A stretch of 64,000 nt of DNA from Pirellulales bacterium. GTDB lineage: Bacteria; Planctomycetota; Planctomycetia; Pirellulales; Lacipirellulaceae. Below the pieces are notes generated by a model, which was given only the letters and a program-made list of their open reading frames with translations, ran no database searches and had not been told where the DNA came from. The DNA is taken from NCBI GenBank assembly GCA_028279215.1, contig JANQOF010000036.1, positions 1 to 64,000 on the forward strand, written 5' to 3'. Of the stretch, positions 1 through 8,746 are shown piece by piece (the first letter of the stretch is position 1; every line of letters begins with the position of its first letter). The translations under genes were made by a program, and so were the position numbers.

Positions 1-19
1 GCAACATTATGCAGTTGCT
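1..19. repeat. Left terminal inverted repeat of the IS
   Basis: The 19 bases GCAACATTATGCAGTTGCT match the reverse complement of 942-960 without a mismatch. The transposase stop codon (TAA on the minus strand) is inside this repeat. The repeat could extend left of the window. Confidence 0.85.
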
Positions 20-867
20 GTCGTCGGGAGTGGCATTAGTTTTTGGCGTATTGCGTTAATCATTAGTTTTGCTTGGACCCAACGGGAGATTCGGTGAGGT
101 CTTCGGACCCAACTTGGTAGCGGGCCTAGTCCAGCTCCGAAGCTGGTCAGATTGCCGAATTCTCGCTCGATTTGTGTGCGATAGCGGAGCAGCATTTGTC
201 CGAATGGTCGTTTTAACATCTCTAACGCGTGGAGTCGGCTGGGAGCGTGTGGGCGATGCCCTAACGCTTGCCCTGGACGTTTCTGAGCCGCCACCACTTG
301 GTGCTGAGGGCTGGCGGCAAGGTGAAGCGGATTGCTGCTGTCGTATTGGCGATCGCCAATCAAATAGCCTTCGCCAGACAATTGCTCCACCAGCTTTTGT
401 GCAGCGACCGAGTCGCCCGTGTTCATCGGCTCGATACACCAGGCCGAGGGAAGTGGGCCATCTCCCCAGATCACATGCAGCTTGTATCCTCGAGCGAAAC
501 CCTTTGCCGCTCGGCCATACTTGGCGTCCCGGTCCTTGCTGTGAGGACCAACCGGCAAGGGCTTGCTGTCCATGCGTTGCACCCACCACTGACGCGGATC
601 GCCTCCCAACTCCTGTTCGATCTTTAGCAAGAGTTCGACTACCGCACCGCTTCGAAGCCGACGACTCATCGTCGATTGACTTGGCAGCACGCAAGGCTCG
701 CAACCGTGCCAATTGCAGCGGTGGCAAGCCCAGCAAGTCGGTCGATCGTGAATTACTGCCCACAAGTAGACCGCAACAATCTCGGAAGCTCGATAAAAAC
801 CTGTGGTCCAAATGTTGTCCAAACGGATCGCTATCGCGTAAAGTTGTAGCCAGAGTTCGTGTTCCAT
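7..867 (-). CDS. IS4/IS5-like DDE transposase
   Basis: This 286-residue protein would catalyse cut-and-paste movement of the surrounding IS. A DDE triad is readable: Asp near residue 100 in RMDSKPLPVG, Asp near 172 in LIGDRQYD, and Glu near 234-236 in IEREFGNL. The stretch HSKDRDAKYGRAAKGFARGYKLH is typical of IS4/IS5-type transposases widespread in planctomycetes. An N-terminal segment with several Cys/His residues (CWACHRCNWHGCEPC) could bind DNA or metal, but this is a guess. The frame is complete and starts with ATG. The exact IS family is not certain without a database comparison. Confidence 0.85.
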   Translation of the reverse strand: MEHELWLQLYAIAIRLDNIWTTGFYRASEIVAVYLWAVIHDRPTCWACHRCNWHGCEPCVLPSQSTMSRRLRSGAVVELLLKIEQELGGDPRQWWVQRMDSKPLPVGPHSKDRDAKYGRAAKGFARGYKLHVIWGDGPLPSAWCIEPMNTGDSVAAQKLVEQLSGEGYLIGDRQYDSSNPLHLAASPQHQVVAAQKRPGQALGHRPHAPSRLHALEMLKRPFGQMLLRYRTQIEREFGNLTSFGAGLGPLPSWVRRPHRISRWVQAKLMINAIRQKLMPLPTTATA

Positions 868-941
868 GGCTTGTCTCCGATGGTTGGTCCCAAAAGAAAC
901 AAGTATGAACGCGAACTCCTTTTTGTAACTCCACGACTGCT

Positions 942-960
942 AGCAACTGCATAATGTTGC
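942..960. repeat. Right terminal inverted repeat of the IS
   Basis: AGCAACTGCATAATGTTGC is the exact reverse complement of the first 19 bases. About 75 bp separate it from the transposase start, enough room for a promoter and ribosome binding site. Confidence 0.85.
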
Positions 961-1270
961 AAAGGGAGAGGGGAATCGGGTTGACCAAGTTCCATGGCGC
1001 CCTCAATTGTCCCTTCGCCACCCACCAGCGGACAAAATGGACAATTCAACTCCTCTTGGGAAGTGAAAACACGTCGAGAAAAACAGAGGAAAACGGAAAC
1101 CGACAGGGATGATGGGGGGCGAATAGAGTCGCCTAGAATCGTTTTTCGGTATTAGGGGACAAAATGGACTTTTGATGGCGGTGGGCGGCCGAGCGTGAAA
1201 AAAGCCGCCGCAGCTAAGGTGGGCCACGACGGCTTCGAGGATGGATTGGCAGGGACGTAGGTTGTCGCTC
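961..1270. other. Intergenic gap with a 13-bp direct repeat
   Basis: No convincing gene is present between the IS and the amidohydrolase. The ORF-track entries here have no recognisable protein features. The word GGACAAAATGGAC occurs twice in the same orientation, at 1030-1042 and 1157-1169. These could be remnants of an older mobile element or a lineage-specific intergenic repeat. Confidence 0.5.
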
Positions 1271-2545
1271 CTACTCGACGTCGACTGTTTCGCCGCCGAG
1301 CCAGGTTTGGCACGGCGGGGCGGTGTCGCCGAGGATGGCCATGAGGATTTCGTTGTGGGCGTCGGGCACGCCGTCGGGGATGGGTACGGCGGTCATGTCG
1401 GCGTAGCGGCCGGCCGACAGCGCGCCGACTAAGTGGCCCAGGCCCATCGCGTGGGCCGCACCGAGGGTGCCCATCTCGAGGATTGCCTCGGCGGGCACAC
1501 GCGGATGGCGTGCCGCGGCGATACGCATTTCGTTCAGCACGCTAAGGTCGGGATTCGACGCCAGACTGTCGGTGCCAAGCGCCACGCGAACGCCAAGCTG
1601 TATTGCGACTTCCAACGGATACGGATCGTGGCCGAAGAAATTATGTGTCCGCGGGCAATAGACCAGCGACATCGAGTCGCGATGCCGAGCGAGGAACGAG
1701 AGCTCTTTACGCTCAAGGTAATTGCCGTGGACCACCAGTGCCTTCGGTGCGCGAGTTAGAATGCGAAGATAATCGAGCGGCACTGATCCACGAGGCACTG
1801 CCCACGGATCCCACATGCTGCGTTGTTCCAGTATTTCCTGGAAGCCACCGGCGCCGGTCGTAAGGAAGTCGAGTTCTTCCTTGCTCTCGGCCAAGTGGAA
1901 CGCCACCGGCACGTTCCATTCGGCAGCAGTGTTTACGAGGTTACGCAGCAGCGGCGGCGATACCGTGTACGGGGCGTGCGGGGCAATGCCCTCCATGGAA
2001 GTTCCATCGAGCTGTGGAGCGCCTTCGGCTTTGCTGCGCTTGAGTTTCTTGACCAAGCCCGAATGGGCCGAGGGCGCCCGAGCTTGCGAGAAGCCGATCA
2101 CCTCGTGGAAGCGGAGCGAGCGAGGGCCACACTCGTTTGTGGGCATGTCGAACGGGTCGTACGTTGCAATGTCGGCGAGCGTGGTCACGCCGTGGCGGAT
2201 CGATTGCATCTCACCGTTGGTTACGGCGGCCAGCTTCTTCTTGGGAGTGGTTCGCTCGGCAACGACCAGCCGCACCCAGTCGGACATGTTCATGCCGGGC
2301 TTTCCGAGTCGCTTTTTGCGGTCGGAAAGGTCAAGGTGTGTGTGGGCGTTGACCATGCCCGGCAGCAGCGCGACATCGCCCAAGTCGGTCAGCGGCACGC
2401 CGGCCGGCGGCTTGGCGCTGACCTGCACTACCTTGCCCCCCTCGATGTGAATCACACCATCGAAGATGGGCGGAGCCGCGACGGGGAATACGACTCGGGC
2501 ACGGACGGCGGTAGCCGTCTTGGGAAGTACGGAATGTCGGATCAT
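1271..2545 (-). CDS. Amidohydrolase, candidate aminodeoxyfutalosine deaminase
   Basis: This is a metal-dependent amidohydrolase of the chlorohydrolase/cytosine-deaminase-like group, about 424 residues. Metal ligands are visible in order: HTHLDL near residue 70, FHLAES in the middle, HGNYL after it, and the GTDSLASN aspartate near 330. In the futalosine route to menaquinone a deaminase of this superfamily converts aminodeoxyfutalosine to deoxyfutalosine. The gene lies on the same strand as mqnA and mqnC, 27 bp behind the ABC permease gene, which supports that role, but the substrate cannot be read from sequence. I prefer the ATG at 2545 to the TTG one codon earlier. Other options are S-adenosylhomocysteine or guanine deaminase-like enzymes. 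Confidence 0.8.
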   Translation of the reverse strand: MIRHSVLPKTATAVRARVVFPVAAPPIFDGVIHIEGGKVVQVSAKPPAGVPLTDLGDVALLPGMVNAHTHLDLSDRKKRLGKPGMNMSDWVRLVVAERTTPKKKLAAVTNGEMQSIRHGVTTLADIATYDPFDMPTNECGPRSLRFHEVIGFSQARAPSAHSGLVKKLKRSKAEGAPQLDGTSMEGIAPHAPYTVSPPLLRNLVNTAAEWNVPVAFHLAESKEELDFLTTGAGGFQEILEQRSMWDPWAVPRGSVPLDYLRILTRAPKALVVHGNYLERKELSFLARHRDSMSLVYCPRTHNFFGHDPYPLEVAIQLGVRVALGTDSLASNPDLSVLNEMRIAAARHPRVPAEAILEMGTLGAAHAMGLGHLVGALSAGRYADMTAVPIPDGVPDAHNEILMAILGDTAPPCQTWLGGETVDVE

Positions 2546-2575
2546 CAACTACAACCAGCCTGGGAATGGAAGGGG

Positions 2576-4828
2576 TCACGCCCCCGATTCCTCGGCAGGC
2601 GCAGTTGGTGGCAGGGGCGAACGTGCACCTCCATGCAAACCGAGTGTGCCAGCCAGGCGGCACGGTTGACTTCCGACTTGCCAAAGGAGAACGATTGCCG
2701 AAAGCCCGCAAAGCACGACCACCGGAGTAGTAAAGCCGAGACCAACGACAGGCGAGTCGGATTGTCGAAAAACCCACTCTGCCTGGGGGAGGTCTGCGAG
2801 CGTGTCGGCGAATCTCGTTCGCAACAACTGCAATCCGTTGTACCCCATATGAAACGCTATACAAGGCGTAATTTGCGATGTTTTTACCGCGATGTAGCCC
2901 AACACCAGCCCCAGCAGCGTGGCGGAAATCGTTTGCTGCAAAGCAGTTGGGTGTGCTAGCCCGAAGAAAACGGCCGAAAGCACTACCGCCCAGCCACTTG
3001 ACAAACGAGCGCGAAGTCCGGACAGCACAAACCCCCGAAACGCTAGTTCTTCACAAATTGCCGGCAAAACAGCCATCAGCAGCAACAAGAGGAGCACGGG
3101 CATCGACCGCACGACTTCGTCGAGCAGCTTGGCGATTTCGAGCACACTCTGCGGGATGGGCACAATGTGGTCGATGCTCTCCAGCACTGATACTCCAATT
3201 GGATTCAGCACTACAGCCAATAACAGGGCGATCAAAATCTGCTTCCAAGGGACTGGACGAGTCAAGAGGAAGGTTGACGCAAATGACCGCACACTGACGG
3301 CCGCCACAGCCAATGTTGGCAACAAGATGCACGCCACCTGGCTCACGAGCAGCATCACGACGAACCCACGGAGCGTTAGGACATTGAACCCAATTCCTTG
3401 CACACCGAACTGCGCAATGAAAACCAACGAGATCAATACCACGGCGGCTGCCAAGTGCGGAGTCGCTGGGCGATGGGTGTAGGCGTAGCGAATCCACGTG
3501 GCGAGGTCGAAGTTCTCGGTGTCGCGGAACAGGACCGACTCCTGATTGAACTGGTCGACCGCCCACCGCACCACCAACACGCAACAGCCAATCGTCACCA
3601 ATGCCACTGGCAAAATGTACGTAGCGGCCAGAATCAACTTACCTTCCATGGCCGCCTGCATGAGCAAGACCATTCCACTGACGGGCACTAAGCTCGTCGC
3701 AAGATTCAACTCCACGCCGGGCAGCAGAGGCAGCATCATGAGCGGCATGCAAACCAGAAACAGAGGCATCAAGTAGTACTGACCTTCCTTGGTACTGCGG
3801 GCGAGCGAAGCCAGCGCCAGACTTGCCGCGCTGAACAACGCAGCCATCGGTGCCAAGGCAAGCAGCAACCACCCGATCGAAGCCAACGACGGCGGTGCAA
3901 TCGGAGTTTGCCCGGGCGCCATGGCGTTGAGTTGTTTGATAATTACCTGGCCAGTAATCGCCATGCTAGCCAAGTTGCAGACGGCACTACCGATGCTGAA
4001 CGTGATGACGGTGAGCAGCTTACCGCCGACGATCTCGCTCCGCTGGGCCGGGCTGGTGAGCAAGGTCTCAAGCGTGCCTCGTTCCTTTTCGCCAGCACAC
4101 AAGTCGACAGCCGGGTAAAAGGCTCCCGTCAACGCACAAACGAACACAATGAATGGCAACAACTTCGACCAAAATGCGGCCTGCTGGCCGATGGCGGGGG
4201 AGACGTTCTCGCCTATGACTTGGAACGGTTTCGTGATCTCGATCGGAATCCGGCCGGCGACCAAGTTGCTGCGAACGATGTTCGATTGCCAACGATTAAG
4301 CAGCGTTTGGATACGCGAGTTGGCCAGTTGCGATTCGTCGCGGGTATCGTAGAACACAACCGGATCTGGGGGACTTATCGCATGCGTACTTTGCTCGTCC
4401 GTCTGACTGTCCTGCGTTGCACCACGCAACGCCAGCAAGCGGTCGGCAAACCCGGTGGGAAAGAACACCACCGCATCATAGTCGCCATCGGTCATGCGCT
4501 CTTGGGCGTCCTGGAGGGCAGTGCCGTTGTTGGCAATTCGCTCCACGTGAATGCGGTCGGCAAGAGTGGGGTCGGTGAAAAGGTCTCTTGCGAAACTTCC
4601 GTCTTCAAGCAGTGGCGGAACTTCGTCCAGCCCCGCCAGTTGTTCGTAACCAACTACGGCGACGGTTGCCGGACTTTGTCGCATGAACTGGCTGAGCCGG
4701 CTGAAGGCGACCCCCATCATTGGGTAGATCAACAAGGGCAACACGCAAATGACGAACAGCGTACGCCGATCGCGAAGTTGATCGCGGATCTCGCGCTGGT
4801 AGACAAGTTGAACGTTACTCCAATTCAC
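2576..4828 (-). CDS. ABC-2 permease fused to CPBP (CAAX-like) membrane protease
   Basis: The 750-residue protein has two parts. The N-terminal half resembles NatB/ABC-2 permeases: one early helix (LFVICVLPLLIYPMMGV), a long extracytoplasmic segment, then a cluster of helices beginning near LPFIVFVCALTGAFYPAVDLCAGEKERGTLETLLTS. The C-terminal part is a CPBP intramembrane protease domain with the motif EELAFRGF and a later HMGYNG histidine, both expected catalytic or metal residues. It overlaps the upstream ATPase gene by four bases, so the two should form one transporter. It begins with GTG. The transported substrate is unknown. This permease-protease fusion recurs in planctomycetes as far as I know. 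Confidence 0.85.
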   Translation of the reverse strand: MNWSNVQLVYQREIRDQLRDRRTLFVICVLPLLIYPMMGVAFSRLSQFMRQSPATVAVVGYEQLAGLDEVPPLLEDGSFARDLFTDPTLADRIHVERIANNGTALQDAQERMTDGDYDAVVFFPTGFADRLLALRGATQDSQTDEQSTHAISPPDPVVFYDTRDESQLANSRIQTLLNRWQSNIVRSNLVAGRIPIEITKPFQVIGENVSPAIGQQAAFWSKLLPFIVFVCALTGAFYPAVDLCAGEKERGTLETLLTSPAQRSEIVGGKLLTVITFSIGSAVCNLASMAITGQVIIKQLNAMAPGQTPIAPPSLASIGWLLLALAPMAALFSAASLALASLARSTKEGQYYLMPLFLVCMPLMMLPLLPGVELNLATSLVPVSGMVLLMQAAMEGKLILAATYILPVALVTIGCCVLVVRWAVDQFNQESVLFRDTENFDLATWIRYAYTHRPATPHLAAAVVLISLVFIAQFGVQGIGFNVLTLRGFVVMLLVSQVACILLPTLAVAAVSVRSFASTFLLTRPVPWKQILIALLLAVVLNPIGVSVLESIDHIVPIPQSVLEIAKLLDEVVRSMPVLLLLLLMAVLPAICEELAFRGFVLSGLRARLSSGWAVVLSAVFFGLAHPTALQQTISATLLGLVLGYIAVKTSQITPCIAFHMGYNGLQLLRTRFADTLADLPQAEWVFRQSDSPVVGLGFTTPVVVLCGLSAIVLLWQVGSQPCRLAGTLGLHGGARSPLPPTAPAEESGA

Positions 4829-5616
4829 GCTAGGGGCTCCAGCGGTGCGTTATGCGAATGCTCGTCTTCTGCCAGCCGTTGCTCCTCCCGCTGGATGAGG
4901 TCGAGGAACACATCTTCGAAGTCGTCGTATTCGTACTCGGCGTGCAGTTCGTCGAGTGAACCCTCGGCGAGGATCCGACCGCGGTGCAGTACGACGATAC
5001 GGCAACACAGTCGCTCGACTTCGCGCATGATGTGGGATGAGAAGATGACGCACTTCCCCTGGTCGCGCAGGCCAAGCACCGTGTCCAACAGCGATCGTGC
5101 GACCAGCACGTCGAGGCCGTTGGTCGCTTCGTCGAAGATGAGTACGGGTGGATCGTGCACCATCGCCCGCGCGATGGCCACTTTTTGCTTCATGCCGGTC
5201 GACATCTTGCCGCCTAGCACGTCGCGGATTTCGTTCATTGCCAGGCGTTCGAAAAGCGTCTCCATCCGCTCGCGAAGCAGTTCGCGGTCGAGTTGGTGCA
5301 GGCGACCAAAGTACTCGACCAATTCCCAGGCCGTCATGCGATCGTACATTGCCGTGCTGGCCGAGATATACCCTATCTGGTGGCGAACAAGCTCGGGCTG
5401 CGTCTCGCAATCGAAGCCATTGATCCGGGCGACGCCGCTGGTCGGTTTTAGCAGCGTGCCAAGGATTCGGAGTGCTGTAGTTTTGCCAGCTCCGTTCGGA
5501 CCGAGCAACCCAAATACCTCGCCAGGATCGGCACGGAACGACAGACGGTCTAGCGCGACCCGTGGGCCGAGCTTCAAGTCGTCATACACCTTGGAGAGGC
5601 CGATGGCTTCGATCAT
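4825..5616 (-). CDS. ABC transporter ATP-binding protein, NatA-like
   Basis: This 263-residue ATPase drives the downstream permease-protease. It shows the Walker A GPNGAGKTT, a signature region LGGKMSTGMKQKVAIARAM and Walker B VLIFDEATNGLD, then the switch histidine in IFSSHIMREVERL. I moved the start to the ATG at 5616 because the family begins with MIEAIGLSKVYDDL; the 29 residues upstream in the ORF track look like untranslated leader. The stop overlaps the next gene by four bases, so translation is probably coupled. NatA-type ATPases serve sodium, lipid or antibiotic exporters; here the substrate cannot be told. Confidence 0.92.
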   Translation of the reverse strand: MIEAIGLSKVYDDLKLGPRVALDRLSFRADPGEVFGLLGPNGAGKTTALRILGTLLKPTSGVARINGFDCETQPELVRHQIGYISASTAMYDRMTAWELVEYFGRLHQLDRELLRERMETLFERLAMNEIRDVLGGKMSTGMKQKVAIARAMVHDPPVLIFDEATNGLDVLVARSLLDTVLGLRDQGKCVIFSSHIMREVERLCCRIVVLHRGRILAEGSLDELHAEYEYDDFEDVFLDLIQREEQRLAEDEHSHNAPLEPLA

Positions 5617-5713
5617 GGACGTTGGAGCAAACACTGAGGGGCTGGGGACTACGATCGGACAGCGACGGCTTGGCGGGCGCGCAATGCTGCCCGCGAAACT
5701 CACCCTTCACAAC

Positions 5714-6874
5714 TTACCTTACGATCGGCAACGCGGTTGGGTCGGTTGTACCGGTTGGGGTGATCGACTCGACTTCGCGGTCGATCAGTTCGTAGAACAC
5801 ATTTCTTTGTCGCGGTTGATAGCCCAACTCGCGGATTGCCCCACGGATATCGTCGAGCGTCAAATAGTGCACGGTGCCGGCCTCGGCTACCACATTTTCC
5901 TCAATCATCAGGCTACCCATATCGTTCGCTCCGTAGAGCATGGCAAGCTGCCCAATTTTCAACCCCTGGGTGACCCAACTCGACTGGATATTAGCGAAAT
6001 TATCGAGGTACAGCCGGCTAACCGCGTTAGTCCGCAAATAGTCGAACGATCCGACCGTAGGAGTATCGGCCATGTCGGTATTCTCGGGCTGGAAGGTCCA
6101 ACAGATGTAGGCGGTGAACCCGCCTGTCTCGTCCTGCAACTGGCGGAGCCGATCGAGGTGTTCGATTCGCTCGGCGAGGGTTTCGATGTGGCCAAACATC
6201 ATTGTTGCGGTGCTGCGTCCGCCAAGTTGATGCCACACGCGGTTCACGTCCAGCCAGTCGTCGGTCATTACCTTGCCCCGAGTAATGGCATCGCGAACGC
6301 GGTCGACCAAAATCTCTGCCCCGCCGCCCGGCAGACTGCCCAAGCCCGCATCACGCAACCGCTTCAGTACCGTTTCCGCCGGGAGCTTCGACATCTTGGT
6401 GAAGTGGTAGATCTCCGGTGGGCTGAAGCCGTGGATGTTGACTTTTGGGAACGCTGCCTTAATCTGCGAGAGCATCTGTTCGTACCATTCGAGCTTGAAC
6501 TCGTGGTGCAGTCCGCCTTGCAGCAGAATTTGATCGCCACCCAGTTCTACCGTCTCTTGCACTTTCTGGAGGATCTCTTCGATCGACAACACGTATCCTT
6601 CGTCCGACTTGGGCCCGCGATAAAACGCGCAGAAGTCGCACACTGCGGTGCAAATGTTGGTGTAGTTGATGTTGCGATCGATGTTGTAAGTGCGGTACGG
6701 CTCGGGGTGAAGTCGCCGAGTCACCGCGTTTGCGGAACGACCGAGCGCGGCCAAGTCGTGGCATTCGAGCAGTTGCAGCCCCTCGTCAAACGACAACCGT
6801 TCACCGCCAACGGCCTTTTCCATGATTTGGTAGTCGGTCAGTTTCGTAGGCGATTCGGTGTGTTGTGCGATCAT
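5714..6874 (-). CDS. mqnC: Cyclic dehypoxanthinyl futalosine synthase (MqnC)
   Basis: MqnC is a radical SAM enzyme of the futalosine pathway that cyclises dehypoxanthine futalosine on the way to menaquinone. The cluster-binding motif is CTAVCDFCAFYR, which matches the radical SAM CxxxCxxC pattern and the FCAFYR form typical of MqnC. Later motifs such as GFSPPEI, LPGGGAEIL and FGHIET fit the MqnC/MqnE/CofH family. The start is set at the ATG at 6872-6874, which overlaps the mqnA stop as ATGA; the ORF-track start 60 bases upstream would run into mqnA. The length of 386 residues is normal. MqnE, the close paralogue, is less likely given the motif and length. Confidence 0.93.
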   Translation of the reverse strand: MIAQHTESPTKLTDYQIMEKAVGGERLSFDEGLQLLECHDLAALGRSANAVTRRLHPEPYRTYNIDRNINYTNICTAVCDFCAFYRGPKSDEGYVLSIEEILQKVQETVELGGDQILLQGGLHHEFKLEWYEQMLSQIKAAFPKVNIHGFSPPEIYHFTKMSKLPAETVLKRLRDAGLGSLPGGGAEILVDRVRDAITRGKVMTDDWLDVNRVWHQLGGRSTATMMFGHIETLAERIEHLDRLRQLQDETGGFTAYICWTFQPENTDMADTPTVGSFDYLRTNAVSRLYLDNFANIQSSWVTQGLKIGQLAMLYGANDMGSLMIEENVVAEAGTVHYLTLDDIRGAIRELGYQPRQRNVFYELIDREVESITPTGTTDPTALPIVR

Positions 6875-7698
6875 CGTAAGCTGGAGCAAAGTGGAGTGGG
6901 TAACGTGGAAGCCACCAGTCGCAGTTCGTGGCATAACTTGGCGAAATGTTCCATTCCGCGCTGCTCGCCAGAACCGAGCGTGAAATGCAGATTGCTGGTT
7001 AGGTACTCGCGCGCCACATGCGCAGAGAGACCAAGCCGACCGGCCTCGTCGGCGACGATCAAGTCAATACTCGCTACGCCCGCGTCGCGAACACGCTCGA
7101 GGGTCGCCGCGAGAGTAGCGGCGTCGATGGTCAGGTCGGGCCGCGCGACCCAGGCAGCAAACACGAACGGCACTTCCGCCCACCGGCACCAGCGATCGCC
7201 CAGGTCCCAAACTTCGTGGTGGCCTGCGTCGTCGACCTGCATGGCGCGATCGCCAATCAGGAGCACGGCATCTGCATCCGCATCCTTCAGTCGGCTACCA
7301 ATTGGCAGCGGGATCAACTGCGGACGCAGGTTGTACAGTTTGGCGAGCAGGATTTGGGCTAGGGCCGCGCTGGTTCGCGAGCCTTCGTCTAGAGCAAGCT
7401 GCTTGACCTCCGATGGGGGAGTTCGAAAAAACAGTTTGACGCTCAGTACGGGACCGCGGCAGGCGACACACGCATTGGAGACCAATCGAAACTCCGGTTG
7501 TCGGAAGTACTCGACAATTGGTACTAGCGCAACGTCGAGTCGATCGCTGGCCAAATCGTCGGCCAAACGACTGGGGAGGTCGTAGCGGATTTCCGCGTGG
7601 GGTACGGCTTCGGCAAGCCCGTGCACCAGCGGCTTGGAATTAAGGTAGGAAACCGCTCCGATGCGGAGAGTGCCATGAGTGGTTGCGTCCGGTTGCAT
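6871..7698 (-). CDS. mqnA: Chorismate dehydratase (MqnA)
   Basis: MqnA removes water from chorismate to give 3-enolpyruvyl-benzoate, the first step of futalosine-dependent menaquinone synthesis. The start region TLRIGAVSYLNSKPLVHGL is the hallmark of the family, and later pieces such as ALVPIVEYF and VLLIGDRAM agree. I place the start at the ATG at 7698, eleven residues before that motif; the longer frame in the track adds a low-complexity leader. The stop overlaps the mqnC start by ATGA, so the two are translationally coupled. mqnB, mqnD and mqnE are not in the window. Confidence 0.93.
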   Translation of the reverse strand: MQPDATTHGTLRIGAVSYLNSKPLVHGLAEAVPHAEIRYDLPSRLADDLASDRLDVALVPIVEYFRQPEFRLVSNACVACRGPVLSVKLFFRTPPSEVKQLALDEGSRTSAALAQILLAKLYNLRPQLIPLPIGSRLKDADADAVLLIGDRAMQVDDAGHHEVWDLGDRWCRWAEVPFVFAAWVARPDLTIDAATLAATLERVRDAGVASIDLIVADEAGRLGLSAHVAREYLTSNLHFTLGSGEQRGMEHFAKLCHELRLVASTLPTPLCSSLR

Positions 7699-7884
7699 AT
7701 TGGAAGTATAGCCATTGGAGCAACGATCGTCATCGGCGCATCGATCGAGCGGCGAGTTGCGATTTGCATTGGCCGCCATGTCGAAGATTCACAGAATTCG
7801 CCCGTAGGTTTGCCACATCGCCGCCGTTAGTGTGTCAAAATGGGGCCATCGTTTTGTCCCCGTTCAACCGCTTGAAGTCGATCA

Positions 7885-8712
7885 ATGCACCGCACGAGCT
7901 ACTGCACCTTCTTCACCCTGATCCTGCTTGCCGCCGAAGTCGGCGCCGAGCAACAATGCGAGACCATTCGTCGAATACCCGCGCCGGAAGCCGTCCAGGC
8001 GGTGGCGGTCGACAGCACGGCGGTCTTCGCGATCGCCAACTCGGTGATTGCGAAGTACGACAAGACGACGGGCAAACGCTTGGCCGAATGGCGAGCGACT
8101 AACGAGATTCCTTTGCGGCATTTGAACTCAGGCGTAGTGATCGACGGCAAGCTGTACTGCGCGCACTCCAATTTTCCCAAGTACCCAAATACTAGTTCGG
8201 TTGAGATTTTCGACGCGGAGAACCTCGTGCATGTCGGCACGCACAGCTTCGGCATCTACGAGGGTTCGCTCACCGTGGTCGATTGGCATGGCGGAGCATG
8301 GTGGTGCGTTTTCGCTCACTACTCAGAACGGGTAAACGACGACGCACGGGCCAAGCCCCACACCTATACGTCGCTTGTGAAGTTCGACGACCAGTGGCGT
8401 CGGACTGCCGGATGGGTATTCCCTCCGGCTGTTCTTGAGCGGTTTGATCCCCATAGTTGTTCAGGTGGCGTTTGGGGGGCCGACGGGCGATTCTACGCTA
8501 CGGGCCACGATCGCGGCGAGGTTTATCAGCTAGAACTCCCCGCTTCTGGATCGATGCTCAAGTTGACGGCAACCTACGCCGCCACGATCACAGGGCAGGG
8601 AATCGCGTGGGACCGAGACCGCCCCGACGAATTGTACGGCATCAATCGACCAAAGCGAGAAGTGGTGGTGTCGAGGTTGCCCATTGATCGCACCATTTCG
8701 AAGGAGAAGTAG
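7885..8712 (+). CDS. Exported protein, beta-propeller-like, function unknown
   Basis: The 275-residue product starts with a signal-peptide-like segment (TFFTLILLAAEVGAE) and should be exported. The rest contains repeated short beta-rich units such as VAVDSTAVFAIANSVIAKYD and GVWGADGRFYATGHDRGEVYQLEL, which suggest a propeller fold, possibly with few blades. Histidines and tryptophans are frequent in the middle (WHGGAWWCVFAHY). It is divergent from mqnA, with 186 bp between the two starts for promoters, and converges with the ABC permease gene. I do not recognise a specific family. Confidence 0.75.
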   Translation: MHRTSYCTFFTLILLAAEVGAEQQCETIRRIPAPEAVQAVAVDSTAVFAIANSVIAKYDKTTGKRLAEWRATNEIPLRHLNSGVVIDGKLYCAHSNFPKYPNTSSVEIFDAENLVHVGTHSFGIYEGSLTVVDWHGGAWWCVFAHYSERVNDDARAKPHTYTSLVKFDDQWRRTAGWVFPPAVLERFDPHSCSGGVWGADGRFYATGHDRGEVYQLELPASGSMLKLTATYAATITGQGIAWDRDRPDELYGINRPKREVVVSRLPIDRTISKEK

Positions 8713-8746
8713 TTGCCTCCGTCGAGGAAGCTCCATGCGTATCCAG

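Larger units (their letters stand above)
1..960 (-). mobile_element. Insertion sequence, DDE transposase, 19-bp terminal inverted repeats
   Basis: The window opens with GCAACATTATGCAGTTGCT and the exact reverse complement of these 19 bases ends at 960. A single transposase gene fills the space between, and its stop codon lies inside the left repeat. The element is therefore about 960 bp if base 1 is its true outer end, which the window edge hides. A target duplication cannot be checked because the left flank is missing. The transposase frame is intact, so the copy may be active. Confidence 0.85.

Noticed and set aside
69-908. 279-residue plus-strand frame over the transposase
   Set aside because: It is the antisense shadow of the intact DDE transposase and begins with TTG without a ribosome binding site.
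3908-7585. 1225-residue plus-strand frame opposite the mqn and ABC genes
   Set aside because: It runs antisense to five well-supported genes and has low-complexity, Arg/Ser-rich sequence typical of a high-GC shadow.
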